Source: Chryseobacterium edaphi (GTDB lineage Bacteria > Bacteroidota > Bacteroidia > Flavobacteriales > Weeksellaceae). Taken from it: DNA of 64,000 nucleotides. Every line of letters starts with the position of its first letter. The stretch's first letter is position 1. Below are positions 52,461 through 62,095 of this stretch, piece after piece. A model generated the notes under the pieces. The model saw only the letters and a list, made by a program, of their open reading frames with translations. It did no database searches and had not been told where the DNA came from. A program made the position numbers and the translations under genes. The stretch lies in assembly GCF_025628985.1 (NCBI RefSeq), contig NZ_JAOTEM010000001.1:558001-622000 (forward strand), written 5' to 3'.

Positions 52461-54974
52461 ATGGGAAACATAAATTTTGGGATAGACTTAGGAACCACCA
52501 ATTCGGGGATTTCAAAGTTTGCAGACGGAAAGGTAAATATTTATAAAAATCCGGTAGGCTTCAGCGATACGTTACCTTCGATTGTTGCGTATAAAAAAGG
52601 GAGAATTTTAATTGGTGATAAAGCGAGAGAACTTTTAAAATCAGCACATTTAGATGTTTTTTCATCTTTCAAAAGAAAAATGGGAACAGAACATCTTTAT
52701 GATGTTGCCGATATCGATCAGAAGAAAACTCCTGTTGAGCTTTCTGCAATGATCCTAAAGGAATTACAAAGCTTTATTCCGGACGAAAAACCACAGTCGA
52801 TCGTTATCACGATTCCGGCATCTTTTGATACGGTACAGTCTAATGCAACCAAAAAAGCAGGGTTATTGGCAGGTTTTCAGCAGGTCGTTCTTTTGCAGGA
52901 ACCGATTGCCGCCTGTTTAGCGTATGCTAATATTCAGACGCAGGATCAGGCACAGGAAAAAAACTGGCTGGTTTATGATTTTGGCGGGGGAACTTTTGAT
53001 GTTGCTTTAGTGAAAATTAATGAGCGTGAATTGAAGATCATCGACCATGAAGGAAATAACTTTCTTGGTGGAGTAGATCTCGATCATCTGGTTATTGAGC
53101 ATTTATTTGTACCGAAAATCGAGAAGATTTTAAATGAAGATTCACTTTTCAAAAAGCTAATGTCTAAAGAGAATAGTTTTTATGCAAAATTATATTACGA
53201 ACTTCTCTATAAAGCTGAAGAAATCAAAAAAGAATTGTCTGTAAAAGATATTGTAAATACAGAACTGGAATTAAATGACGGCGATCATTATATTGATTTT
53301 GAAATTTCAAGAAGTGATTTCAATAAAGTTATCTCGCCAAAAGTTGATGAAACAGTAACATTGATCAGGAAACTTTTAGAAGAAAACAGCAAATCTTCAG
53401 ATGATATTGAGCGAATTATTTTGGTAGGAGGAACTACCTATATTCCATACATCAGAGAGCATTTGAGAGAGATTTTCGGGATTACTGTTGATAATTCTAT
53501 TGATCCTACGACTGCGGTAATGGTGGGTGCTGCTTATTTTGCCGGTACGAAAGAAGAAAACTCTGATTTGGTTAAAACTGAAAATGATGTCAAATCAGAA
53601 AATAAAGAAACTCAAAATTCAAATACCATCAATCTAAAACTGATTTACGAAGTTAATACTCAAGATGACGAGGAACTTTTTGTAGGAAATATTGAAGGTG
53701 ATTTCGAAGGATATTACAGAATTACCAGAAAAGATGGTGGTTTTGATACCGGTTTGATGAGTTTTAAAAATAAATTTTCTGAGTTTGTAAAAATTCTTCC
53801 AAAACAAATCAATCAGTTTAATCTGACGGTTTTGGATCAAAGTCAAACGGTTGTTTTTGAGCAAAATGACATTTCTATCAACCACGGAATTTACAATATT
53901 TCCGGACAACCTTTACCAAACGACATTTGTCTGGAGGTTGATGATAACTTCGGAAGTACTTATCTCGAAAGGATTTTTAAAAAAAATGATATTCTTCCTT
54001 TAACGAAAACAATTTATAAGACGACATCAAAAAATTTCAATAAAGATGCCGACGATAAGCTGATTATTAATATTCTGGAAGGTAAAACCGCAACACTTCC
54101 GGCGAGTAATATGGGAATCGGCTATATTGAGATCAATTCCAGAGATTTGCCTATCAATCTTTTAAAAGGAATGGATATCGAACTCAAATTCAGCATGAGT
54201 GAATCGAGAGATTTGTCGGTTTCTGTTTATATTTCTTCGGTGGATTTTGAAAAGAAAGATGTTTTTAATCCTCACACGAAGCATATTAATAAAGATAAAT
54301 TTCAGGAAGATATTGATAAAGTGATCGACGAAATTGAAACAGAGTTGAGCTACGTTGATAATGTAGACGAGGCTGATCCTGAAGACATTTCTGTTTTGGT
54401 TAATTTTAAAAATATCAAAGATGAGCTTTTCAAAATCAAATTTGATCTGATAGAAATAGAGGAAGACGAACAGACTGAAAGAATTTTTCAGCTTGACGAA
54501 AGAAAAAGACGTGCATTGCAGGAATATGATAAGATTGTTCGTTTCCGTGATGTTATCTACGAAATCGAAGAGTATAAAAGATCAAGATCTGAGATGGAAG
54601 ATTTGCTTGAAAATGCGACACAAAGACAAAGAGAGCAATTTCAGAAGATCATTAAAGACGAAAAAATATTTTTAGAATCCAACGAAAAGTCTCTGATAAA
54701 AAGGAAAACGAGGGAATTGGATAAACTTCATACCGATATTTATTATCAGAAAGATGAGTCGTACGCTAGTCTGTATTATTTTTACAAATATCGTGATATT
54801 GATGAATACAAAGACTCAAAAAAAGCGTCAAAACTTTTTGAAGCCGGCGATAAAGCCATGGAAAACAATAATTTTAAGGAAGTAAAATATGTGATTCAGG
54901 GATTATATGATTTGCTGAAAGTAAAGCCGAAAAATCCTTTTGAAGATACCGACGGAAATTTGGGACTGAAATAA
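52461..54974 (+). CDS. Divergent Hsp70-family chaperone with extended C-terminus
   Basis: This 837-residue protein is about 200 residues longer than DnaK. The ATPase domain (about 1-370) shows phosphate 1 NFGIDLGTTNSGIS, phosphate 2 LVYDFGGGTFDVALV, adenosine site ERIILVGGTTYIP and the segment LLQEPIAACLAYA. An extra domain (about 390-480) then precedes a substrate-binding-like beta domain (about 505-595, LPLTKTIYKT and INILEGKTATLP). A long charged helical region (about 610-790) follows, with no EEVD-type tail. No J-domain partner is nearby. I use the ATG at 52461. Two convergent membrane genes follow. Confidence 0.88.
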   Translation: MGNINFGIDLGTTNSGISKFADGKVNIYKNPVGFSDTLPSIVAYKKGRILIGDKARELLKSAHLDVFSSFKRKMGTEHLYDVADIDQKKTPVELSAMILKELQSFIPDEKPQSIVITIPASFDTVQSNATKKAGLLAGFQQVVLLQEPIAACLAYANIQTQDQAQEKNWLVYDFGGGTFDVALVKINERELKIIDHEGNNFLGGVDLDHLVIEHLFVPKIEKILNEDSLFKKLMSKENSFYAKLYYELLYKAEEIKKELSVKDIVNTELELNDGDHYIDFEISRSDFNKVISPKVDETVTLIRKLLEENSKSSDDIERIILVGGTTYIPYIREHLREIFGITVDNSIDPTTAVMVGAAYFAGTKEENSDLVKTENDVKSENKETQNSNTINLKLIYEVNTQDDEELFVGNIEGDFEGYYRITRKDGGFDTGLMSFKNKFSEFVKILPKQINQFNLTVLDQSQTVVFEQNDISINHGIYNISGQPLPNDICLEVDDNFGSTYLERIFKKNDILPLTKTIYKTTSKNFNKDADDKLIINILEGKTATLPASNMGIGYIEINSRDLPINLLKGMDIELKFSMSESRDLSVSVYISSVDFEKKDVFNPHTKHINKDKFQEDIDKVIDEIETELSYVDNVDEADPEDISVLVNFKNIKDELFKIKFDLIEIEEDEQTERIFQLDERKRRALQEYDKIVRFRDVIYEIEEYKRSRSEMEDLLENATQRQREQFQKIIKDEKIFLESNEKSLIKRKTRELDKLHTDIYYQKDESYASLYYFYKYRDIDEYKDSKKASKLFEAGDKAMENNNFKEVKYVIQGLYDLLKVKPKNPFEDTDGNLGLK

Positions 54975-54977
54975 TTT

Positions 54978-55008
54978 AAAAGCCATCTGAAATATTCGGA
55001 TGGCTTTT
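54978..55008. terminator. Bidirectional terminator between Hsp70 and the membrane protein pair
   Basis: AAAAGCCATCTGAA and TTCGGATGGCTTTT pair over 14 bp with one G-U around a 3-nt loop, 3 nt after the Hsp70 stop codon and 31 nt from the convergent stop. Confidence 0.85.
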
Positions 55009-55039
55009 ATAATAACTTTTTTATTGATTAAACTTTTTC

Positions 55040-56227
55040 TTATTTCCTCTTCACAATTGCTCGGATAACCCAAATGATAAAAATTATTCCGCCAAGACCA
55101 ATACCGCTGGAAGCAAATGCTAATGCAATTATACCTAAAAAAATAGCTAAACAAATTGCGAGAATGATAATGTAAATCTGAAGAAACAAAAATTTAAAAG
55201 CCCATTTTTTGAGCTTTCGACGAGTCGATGTATCTCCTTTGGACTCTGAGTTTTCTTCGTAATGACCATTTAGTCTTTTATTTAAAAGTAAAAATAAAAG
55301 CAGTTCAGATATTGTAACATACCAGAAATTATTATTTTCCAATCTGAAGTGTAAAAAGATAATACCCAAACCAACTAAAGAAAAAAAGATAGTAAGCAAG
55401 ATCCATTCTGCAGTTTTACCATAATCTTTTTCCGCATATTTTGGAGTGTTGTCCTTTTTTTTCAGGGTAACTGTCATGTCAAGATTTGCCCATTTGGCAC
55501 CTATCTTTGAATTTTTGATCAACAAACCTCTTAACTCTTCTGTATAGGCATCAAATCTAGAAAGAGCTACGAAAATTTTCCCCAAATAAACTTTATTGAA
55601 TTGGTCTGTATGTTGATATTCTGCCAAATCATTATTGATGTCCATTATTTCTTCATTAAAATAAGCAGAATCAATATCCGATTGCAACGCATAAAAATCA
55701 GGATCCACAGAATGTCTGTACTGATTAAGCAATAAATTATACTGCTCTGGATGAGGAAGAATTCCCCTGATTAAATTATTTCGTGTTGTGATCGTATTAA
55801 TTAGTCCATCTTTATTTTCAAAATTGATAATTGGGAAATAGTTTTTGTAAAAAATTCGGAGATTTCCCCAATCGTTATTTTTAATATTCAGCTGAATGTA
55901 GTTATGTATGTTTTCTGCATAATCGTTACCAAAATCATCACGAAGAGAAGAGGGTTGTGAAAAAATATTATTTTGTGAAGAATCAATTTTAAAATCTTCG
56001 TTTTTAAGGATTTTCTGCAAGTTTTCATCCTTAAGAATGATCCCGTATTTGTTACCGTTATCTTTATAAAATGCAATAAAATTCTCAATATCATTAAGTT
56101 GCAAATCGGGATTTGTTTTCTGATGAATCTTTAAAATCTTTTCGGCTTTTATCAAATCAGAAGGATTACCTGCGTCAAAATGGGGCAGGGTTTCTTTAAT
56201 AATATCTAAAAATTGCAGTTGTGACAT
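55040..56227 (-). CDS. Uncharacterised membrane protein, paralogue B
   Basis: This 395-residue protein has a soluble helical N-terminal part (about 1-260) and four transmembrane segments near the C-terminus (about 270-290, 298-316, 343-370 and 373-390), ending in basic RAIVKRK. It resembles the preceding gene product: both have NP-x-DLIKAEK-x-LK near residue 20-30, a QY/YF-F-rich centre, D-(I/L)-x-S-I/M-x-N-(D/V)-x-AE and NKV-LG-I-x-A near 205-235. They are tandem paralogues 3 nt apart. No known family is recognised. The pair faces the Hsp70 module. Confidence 0.65.
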   Translation of the reverse strand: MSQLQFLDIIKETLPHFDAGNPSDLIKAEKILKIHQKTNPDLQLNDIENFIAFYKDNGNKYGIILKDENLQKILKNEDFKIDSSQNNIFSQPSSLRDDFGNDYAENIHNYIQLNIKNNDWGNLRIFYKNYFPIINFENKDGLINTITTRNNLIRGILPHPEQYNLLLNQYRHSVDPDFYALQSDIDSAYFNEEIMDINNDLAEYQHTDQFNKVYLGKIFVALSRFDAYTEELRGLLIKNSKIGAKWANLDMTVTLKKKDNTPKYAEKDYGKTAEWILLTIFFSLVGLGIIFLHFRLENNNFWYVTISELLLFLLLNKRLNGHYEENSESKGDTSTRRKLKKWAFKFLFLQIYIIILAICLAIFLGIIALAFASSGIGLGGIIFIIWVIRAIVKRK

Positions 56228-56230
56228 TGA

Positions 56231-57412
56231 TTACTTTCTATTTCTGTACATGTAGATTTTTACTCCGATGATAATAACTGGCAAGATCATCTGCGTCGGA
56301 AACTTATGGTTGGTAACCGAATCGAAAACGTAAAGTGAGCCCATTCCGATGATGATCATTAAAGGAAAAGAAATAATCATGGTAATAAGAATCGTTGCCG
56401 ATATTTTGCCTAAGGAATCGACTTTATCTCTATAATTGATTTGACTGAAATAATATTTAAAATTTCTAAAAGCAAAATATGCTGCCACAATATTGGTCAG
56501 TAGGTAGAACATCAAAGCTTTTACTCCGAAACTATAAACATAGAAAAAGCTCGATAGATACGCCATAATAATGACTGCCGATAAAAAAATAATCAGACTG
56601 GGATTTTGATTTTTGAGAAAAAAACCTGCAATGCTGTAAGCGATTCTGTTTAGAAATCCGCTTTTTTCATCCTGCCAATCCTGAGCAACTTTTTGATTAT
56701 TGCGGATAACATTTTTTGTAATTTCATTTGCAGAATTGAAACTGTAAATAGCAGTCAGGATTTCTCCAAGAATCACTTTATTCTTAATATTTGTTTTCTG
56801 CTTTTCAGCGACCACGTTATTGATCGAGAGTATGTCGTCATCAAATTCGAAATCATCAATCAGGCTTTGCAGATAATAGAATTTTCTTTCGGTAGCAAAC
56901 GGATAATTTTCTTTAAATGTGAATAAATCATTATTCCTTATGATGCCTTCAATAATCAGATCATTTCGTTCGTGTAATAAATTTTTATAGACATCTAAAG
57001 ATTCTGAACTAAAAAATGATGCATAATATTGCTGAAAATAAATCAGACTTTGCCACTGGTTTTTTCGGATAGACTCAGCAATGAAAGCTTGGAGATTGGA
57101 TGAAAATAGTTCTCTGAAATCTTCTATTTCCAACTGCGAAATATTTCTCAGATCTGGTTTGAAGGAAAGCTTTTCAGGGTAAATATTGTTGTAAATGCTT
57201 TTGATAACCGGTAATTTCAATATTTCATCAAAATTCTGCGTCTGATTTTTTATGAAATCTAAAAACGATTCAATTTCGTTGATGGTAAAGGTTTGATTTA
57301 ATTTGCTTTCAGCTTTTAACAATTTTTCAGCCTTTATCAAATCCTGGGGATTTTTAGGATTAAAATTCTGAACGTTTTGCTCTACAAATTCTTTCAGTCT
57401 GAAATTTTGCAT
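56231..57412 (-). CDS. Uncharacterised membrane protein, paralogue A
   Basis: This 393-residue protein has the same plan as its downstream neighbour: a helical soluble region (about 1-265, with NPQDLIKAEKLLKAESK at about 20) followed by about four transmembrane segments (from about 270, SLIIFLSAVIIMAYLSSFFYVY) and a short basic end (KIYMYRNRK). I use the ATG at 57412; a TTG three codons upstream is also open. The soluble part may face the cytoplasm and bind a partner. The nearby Hsp70 is a candidate partner, by inference only. Confidence 0.65.
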   Translation of the reverse strand: MQNFRLKEFVEQNVQNFNPKNPQDLIKAEKLLKAESKLNQTFTINEIESFLDFIKNQTQNFDEILKLPVIKSIYNNIYPEKLSFKPDLRNISQLEIEDFRELFSSNLQAFIAESIRKNQWQSLIYFQQYYASFFSSESLDVYKNLLHERNDLIIEGIIRNNDLFTFKENYPFATERKFYYLQSLIDDFEFDDDILSINNVVAEKQKTNIKNKVILGEILTAIYSFNSANEITKNVIRNNQKVAQDWQDEKSGFLNRIAYSIAGFFLKNQNPSLIIFLSAVIIMAYLSSFFYVYSFGVKALMFYLLTNIVAAYFAFRNFKYYFSQINYRDKVDSLGKISATILITMIISFPLMIIIGMGSLYVFDSVTNHKFPTQMILPVIIIGVKIYMYRNRK

Positions 57413-57575
57413 GGTTATCAAATGGTTGGTGCAAAATAAAATAATTTATTGATAATTCTCGTGTTCTGCAATGTTAAATTTAAAATTTTGCATTCCAATA
57501 CTACTATCATCATTCAATTTTTAGAATTAAATTTCTATTGAAAATCTTTCATTTTTACAATCAATATTTTCAAAT

Positions 57576-57583
57576 TACCTTTG
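57576..57583 (+). promoter_or_regulatory. -7 box (TACCTTTG) for the SASA esterase gene
   Basis: TACCTTTG matches TAnnTTTG and ends 15 nt before the ATG at 57599. A TTG codon inside it (57581) is therefore not a likely start. Confidence 0.5.
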
Positions 57584-57598
57584 AATAAAATTTCATCA

Positions 57599-58510
57599 AT
57601 GAAAAATCTGAATATATTTTTTTTAATACTGATTCCAACCTTATTTTACACTCAGAAAATCAGAATTTTTATTCTTGCAGGACAATCAAACATGAATGGT
57701 TTTGGATATAATAAAGATCTTCCAAATGATTTAAAAACATTTAAAGATGTTTATATTTTTCAGGGAAATTCGGTTCCTGACGGAGATCTGAATGGCGGAA
57801 TCGGAAAATGGGATGTCTTGAAACCGGGAAACGGAAAAGGTTTTAAAACAGACGGAAAAGCAAACACTCTTTCAGACAGATTTGGTTTGGAACTTTCTTT
57901 TGCCAAACGAATGAAAGAACTTTTCCCGAATGATAAAGTCGCTTTGATAAAATACGCAAGAGAAGGAACTTCCATTGACAGTGTTGCAGCAGCAAATTTC
58001 GGTTGTTGGGATGCTGATTTCAATGGTAAAAACGGATTGAATCAATATGATAATTTTTTGAAAATCGTGAAAAATGCTTTGTCCGAAACAGATATTGACG
58101 GAAATGGGAAAAAAGATGAAATTATCCCGTCAGGAATTTTGTGGATGCAGGGTGAAGGTGATGCGAGTTACGATGAAGAAATTGCCGGCAGATATTATGG
58201 TCATTTAAAAATTTTAATGAATCAAATGCGTGCAACTTTACTTACCGATGATCTTCCTGTAGTGATCGGGAAAATTTCAGATTCCGGGAAAAATGAAAAA
58301 GGAAGAGTTTGGCCAACTGGTGAATTGGTGCAATATGCTCAGGAAAAATTTATAAAAACTGATAAAAATGCAGCAATTGTTCGTTCAACCAAAAAATACA
58401 ATTACGGAAATGATCCGTGGCATTACGACAGCGCAGGTTATATTGATTTAGGAAAAAACTTTGCGGAGGAAATATTTAAACTTATAAAAAATTTTGAAAG
58501 CAAACCTTAA
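57599..58510 (+). CDS. SASA-family carbohydrate esterase (sialate O-acetylesterase-like)
   Basis: This 303-residue secreted enzyme probably removes acetyl groups from sugars. It has a signal peptide (MKNLNIFFLILIPTLFYTQ). It has the nucleophile Ser in ILAGQSNMNGFG (about 31), the oxyanion/Asn-type block ILWMQGEGDASY (about 182-193) and the catalytic Asp-x-x-His in GNDPWHYDSAGY (about 277). These fit the SASA domain of sialate O-acetylesterases and CE6 acetylxylan esterases. It is a single gene. The exact substrate is unknown. Confidence 0.88.
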   Translation: MKNLNIFFLILIPTLFYTQKIRIFILAGQSNMNGFGYNKDLPNDLKTFKDVYIFQGNSVPDGDLNGGIGKWDVLKPGNGKGFKTDGKANTLSDRFGLELSFAKRMKELFPNDKVALIKYAREGTSIDSVAAANFGCWDADFNGKNGLNQYDNFLKIVKNALSETDIDGNGKKDEIIPSGILWMQGEGDASYDEEIAGRYYGHLKILMNQMRATLLTDDLPVVIGKISDSGKNEKGRVWPTGELVQYAQEKFIKTDKNAAIVRSTKKYNYGNDPWHYDSAGYIDLGKNFAEEIFKLIKNFESKP

Positions 58511-58575
58511 TTATTGAATTTTAAATAAACAACATAAAAAAGGCTTCGAATATTCTCGAAGCCTTTCTAATTCAA

Positions 58576-59880
58576 TTATTTTAACATCAATTTTGCGGTA
58601 TATTGTTTCCCGTTATTTAGAACTTTTAAAATAAAGATACCATTTTTTCCTTTATCCGAAATATCAATCTGAGTTTCATTTCCGGTAACAGATTTGCTGA
58701 ATATTTTCTGTCCGGTCACGCTGTAAACTTCAATTTCAGATTTTCCGGTAATTTCTGGTAATTTTAAATTAAAAATTCCGTTGGAAGGATTCGGATAAGT
58801 GTAAACATTTTCAGTTTTTAAAGGCTCCGATTCATTGGTATTTAAAGCTGAAGTAAAACAACTTGTACCTGTTGGAACTGTAATTGTTGCTCCCATCGTA
58901 ATATCATCAGTTTCAGGAGCACCATAATATTTTATTCCGATATAATAAGGAAACTGAGGTGTTCCGCTTGCATTAATAGTTACAAAATAAGCATAAGTTC
59001 CGCCGGGAAATTCAGGAGTAACACAATATCTGCCGTTGTATTTATCAAGATCTCCTCCATTTGCAGCCAGCCATTCATAATCTTCGATATACGTTCCCAA
59101 AGGATAGGTTGTACTTACAGCAGGTCCGTAATTTGCCGATGTTAATGAAACTCCGTATGGTAAAGAAGTTCTTGTGGTAATATTTCTTAAACTGTAACCG
59201 GTTTTCATTCTTGTAATTGCGCTTGAAGCATTCAAAGGAGTGCTGTAACCGTAAGGTCCGTAAATGGGATATCCGTCAAAAGCCCATCCAATAATAGGAG
59301 AGTGTACAGAAGATGATGTAGTAGAATACAATCTGTATGGTTTTGCATGACTATGATAAGCTCCTTGCTGTTGCGGATGCGCTCCCAAAGTTGCATCCAA
59401 AACAAATCCTTCAGCTAAATAAACTTCGGCATTCCATGTTCCTACACCCATTCCGTTGTTTCCGCTTCCATTGTAGTAACGGGCATTTGAAAGTCCGTAT
59501 ACAGGAACTCCATTGGTTAAAAGTCCGCTAGAACCTACTTTCGGAGAGATTGTTTTGGTAGTGGGAACGGTTGGATTTCTTGGAAAGCGATACGTATATC
59601 CTTGTGCAGAAGGCGCACCCGGATTGAGAAACTGTCCCATATTTGTCGTCATTCCTTCAGATTTTGTCCATACGTATGAAGAATTATAACATACCTGAGT
59701 AACATTCGCCAGAGAAGTTGATGTGTAAAAAACAAAAGTAGGATTGGTAGGACTTCCGTTTGTATTTTGCCAGTAACTTGCATATTCTCCGGCATTCATT
59801 ATCCAGCTTGATAAGATTGATTGTGAAAATACTGAGTTCTGAGCCAGTAAAAAGATCATTAAAAATAGATATCTGTTCAT
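58576..59880 (-). CDS. Secreted YHYH-domain protein with T9SS sorting signal
   Basis: This 434-residue protein has a signal peptide (about 1-19), a YHYH-type domain and a C-terminal type A T9SS domain (about 360-434, VYTYPNPSNGIFNL to the final KLMLK). YHYH segments are LGAHPQQQGAYHSHAKPYRL (His176 and His178, YHSH instead of YHYH), IIGWAFDGYPIYGPYGY (about 196-212) and LDKYNGRYCVTPEFPGGTYAYFV (about 287-310). The His cluster suggests metal binding. It is the last gene of the MbnP/MbnH operon after a 68-nt gap and is probably displayed on or released from the cell surface. Confidence 0.85.
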   Translation of the reverse strand: MNRYLFLMIFLLAQNSVFSQSILSSWIMNAGEYASYWQNTNGSPTNPTFVFYTSTSLANVTQVCYNSSYVWTKSEGMTTNMGQFLNPGAPSAQGYTYRFPRNPTVPTTKTISPKVGSSGLLTNGVPVYGLSNARYYNGSGNNGMGVGTWNAEVYLAEGFVLDATLGAHPQQQGAYHSHAKPYRLYSTTSSSVHSPIIGWAFDGYPIYGPYGYSTPLNASSAITRMKTGYSLRNITTRTSLPYGVSLTSANYGPAVSTTYPLGTYIEDYEWLAANGGDLDKYNGRYCVTPEFPGGTYAYFVTINASGTPQFPYYIGIKYYGAPETDDITMGATITVPTGTSCFTSALNTNESEPLKTENVYTYPNPSNGIFNLKLPEITGKSEIEVYSVTGQKIFSKSVTGNETQIDISDKGKNGIFILKVLNNGKQYTAKLMLK

Positions 59881-59948
59881 TATCGTTTAGTTTATTACTG
59901 TTTTAGACGACACTATTTTTATAATCCTTCGCTTTCTTATAATTTTTT

Positions 59949-60962
59949 TTATTTTGGGTAAGAAAAATTGAGATTGTTGGTAAATTCCTCATCAGTTAAC
60001 GTCTTTAAAAAGGCAATAATATTGTTTTTATCCTGCTCACTCAAATTGATTTTCTTTTTTAAATGTGGAGATAAAGTAGAACTTTTATGAATGTTTTCCG
60101 TGTAATGAAATAAAACCATCTGCAGATTTTTGAATCTTCCGTCGTGCATGTATGGATAAGAAAGTTCGATATTTCGAAGTGTAGGAACTTTAAATTTCAA
60201 TGAATCTTTTTTATTTTTTGTTATTTTAATCCTCCCGCCATCTTTAAAATATTGATCTGGCTGCAAACCATTATTTTCAAAATTTCTGTTGGTGAAAAGA
60301 GGTTCCGTATGACAAACGGCACAATTGGCTTTAAATAATTTATATCCTTTTTGTTCATATTCATTAAATTCAAATCCCTTTTCCTTGCGCAGTACCTTGT
60401 CGTATTTTGAATTTGAACTTACCAAAGTCAGCAGAAATTGTGAAATAGATTTCAAAGTTCTTTCGCCGGTTGCCAAACTATCACCATAAGCTTTGTAAAA
60501 TAGTTTTTTGTAGAATTTAGACTTATTCAGTTTGTTTACCACATTCGATAGTTTTTCATCCATTTCAAGCGGATTTTCAATCGGTGCTAAAGCTTGAGCG
60601 TCAATATGATGAACCGAGCCGTCCCACATAAAGCTTTTATTCCATGCGAGATTAATAAGAACGGGCGAATTTCTGTTGCTGATTCGTCCATCAATTCCGT
60701 GGCTTGTTGCGTGATCAATATGCGTAAAAGCAGTGTTTTGAAGATGACAGCTTGCACAGGAAATCGTTTCGTCGCGGGATAAAAGTGGATCATAAAATAG
60801 ACTTCTTCCCAAAGTTATTTTTTCTTCAGATAAAGGATTTTTTTTGAAATCATAAACCGGTTTTGGGAAATTTTGAGGCACTGTGAAAAGTGGATCTATC
60901 TGATCTTTAAATCCATAAAGCACACAAAGTACAATTACCAGTAAAGGACAATGTTTTTTCAT
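59949..60962 (-). CDS. MbnH-like di-haem cytochrome c peroxidase family protein
   Basis: This 337-residue exported di-haem protein of the CCP/MauG superfamily has a signal anchor (about 1-17). It has two haem sites, CASCH (69-73) and CAVCH (214-218). Further marks are LGRSLFYDPLLSRDETISC, FMWDGSVHHIDAQALAPIENPLEM and VPTLRNIELSYPYMHDGRF. MbnH oxidises a tryptophan of MbnP to kynurenine in methanotrophs. An MbnP gene lies 1 nt upstream here, so this is most likely MbnH rather than a plain peroxidase. Both belong to the sigma-controlled operon. Confidence 0.9.
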   Translation of the reverse strand: MKKHCPLLVIVLCVLYGFKDQIDPLFTVPQNFPKPVYDFKKNPLSEEKITLGRSLFYDPLLSRDETISCASCHLQNTAFTHIDHATSHGIDGRISNRNSPVLINLAWNKSFMWDGSVHHIDAQALAPIENPLEMDEKLSNVVNKLNKSKFYKKLFYKAYGDSLATGERTLKSISQFLLTLVSSNSKYDKVLRKEKGFEFNEYEQKGYKLFKANCAVCHTEPLFTNRNFENNGLQPDQYFKDGGRIKITKNKKDSLKFKVPTLRNIELSYPYMHDGRFKNLQMVLFHYTENIHKSSTLSPHLKKKINLSEQDKNNIIAFLKTLTDEEFTNNLNFSYPK

Positions 60963-60963
60963 A

Positions 60964-61656
60964 CTATTCTGCCCGGAATATTTTTGAAATTATTTTAGAC
61001 ATTTCTACAGACTTTTTCCCAGGAATCATGATGTTGTTCTGCTCAGACAAATTTATTTTAGAAAAAAATTGATCAATATCCATGTACAATGCTTTCGTAT
61101 GTGAATTGATATTTACTTCTACTTCCTGCATTGCATAAAAAGGATCTGAAAATCCGCCTAAGTGAAAAGTAAATTCGTTGTATCTTGTTTTGCAGAGATT
61201 ACTTTTTCCTTCCATTTTAAAATTAATATAACCGCTTTGCCACGACCAGTACATTCCTTTTGTAGGATCCAGACTGCCACCTTTTATGCCTTCCTCGTTG
61301 GTTTTCCGGTCAATCCCGAGATAAAATTTCATTTTATTGTATTGAATATTTTCAGGAATTGATAATTGAATTTTCATGGAATTTTCATCAGATGCATCCA
61401 TTAAATGATAACTGTTTTCTTCTGAAAAAACCATTTCGTTGTCATTATACAATTCAAAATGCGACAGATAGAATTTAAGCTTTGATATTTCAAGCCCGGT
61501 TTTGTCATCAAGAATCATTGACCGATCTTCTTTGATGACAATTGGATTTTTATTGTAAACAGCTCGAACTTCCAGATTTAATGGAGCTAAATTTTGCGCA
61601 TGAGAAATCATTAAACCCAAATAAAATGATAATAAAAAATAAATTCCTGTACGCAT
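60964..61656 (-). CDS. MbnP-family copper-binding-type protein
   Basis: This 230-residue periplasmic or surface protein has a signal peptide (about 1-21, MISHAQ). MbnP family marks are the LEISKLKFYLSHFELY strand (about 55-70), SYHLMDASDENS (about 82-93) and the signature LDPTKGMYWSWQSGYINFKMEG (about 129-150), with Trp137 and Trp139. In characterised MbnP one tryptophan is converted to kynurenine by MbnH to bind copper. Which of the two serves here is unknown. It starts 2 nt after the sensor gene's stop codon. Confidence 0.88.
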   Translation of the reverse strand: MRTGIYFLLSFYLGLMISHAQNLAPLNLEVRAVYNKNPIVIKEDRSMILDDKTGLEISKLKFYLSHFELYNDNEMVFSEENSYHLMDASDENSMKIQLSIPENIQYNKMKFYLGIDRKTNEEGIKGGSLDPTKGMYWSWQSGYINFKMEGKSNLCKTRYNEFTFHLGGFSDPFYAMQEVEVNINSHTKALYMDIDQFFSKINLSEQNNIMIPGKKSVEMSKIISKIFRAE

Positions 61657-61658
61657 TA

Positions 61659-62093
61659 TTATGGTCTTTTATGAGAAAATAAGTTTCCTAAATCATTTAC
61701 CAGCTCTGCAAAATCTTTTTGCTGATCGGGCTTGCAAAGTTTTTTTATATCCATAAAATGCTGATAATTAATAATTTCTGCTTCTTCCTGCTTTTTCCCA
61801 ATCATTCTTATCAGAAAATCTTTTTGTGAGGTATCTTCAGTTTCAATAGTTTTGTACAGTTGAGATTTAAGATTCATCATCTGATCTTCATTTTCAGAAA
61901 TATCTTTTCTGTGTTTTTCGATCAGCAAATCATATGTTCCAATTTGTTTTTTATCAAAATGCAGTTTTTCTATAATTAAATTTTTCGGGCCTTCAGGATG
62001 AGGAGGTCTTCTTAAAAAAACAAAAGCGATCAACAAAATATTGGATATAATCAACGAAATAATGATTATTTGCGGGTATCGTGATTGCTTCAT
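61659..62093 (-). CDS. CnrX/CpxP-like periplasmic heavy-metal sensor
   Basis: This 144-residue protein has one N-terminal transmembrane helix (about 10-27) and a helical periplasmic domain. Its pattern (LHFDKKQIGTYDLLIEKHRKDISENEDQM, then NYQHFMDIKKLCKPDQQKDFAELVNDLGNLF) matches the metal-resistance/CpxP family that includes CnrX and ZraP. Possible ligands are His, Met and Cys in the second half (HFMDIKKLC). It sits directly after a sigma factor and a small anti-sigma-like gene, the same set as cnrYXH, so it probably senses periplasmic metal. Confidence 0.85.
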   Translation of the reverse strand: MKQSRYPQIIIISLIISNILLIAFVFLRRPPHPEGPKNLIIEKLHFDKKQIGTYDLLIEKHRKDISENEDQMMNLKSQLYKTIETEDTSQKDFLIRMIGKKQEEAEIINYQHFMDIKKLCKPDQQKDFAELVNDLGNLFSHKRP

Positions 62094-62095
62094 TT

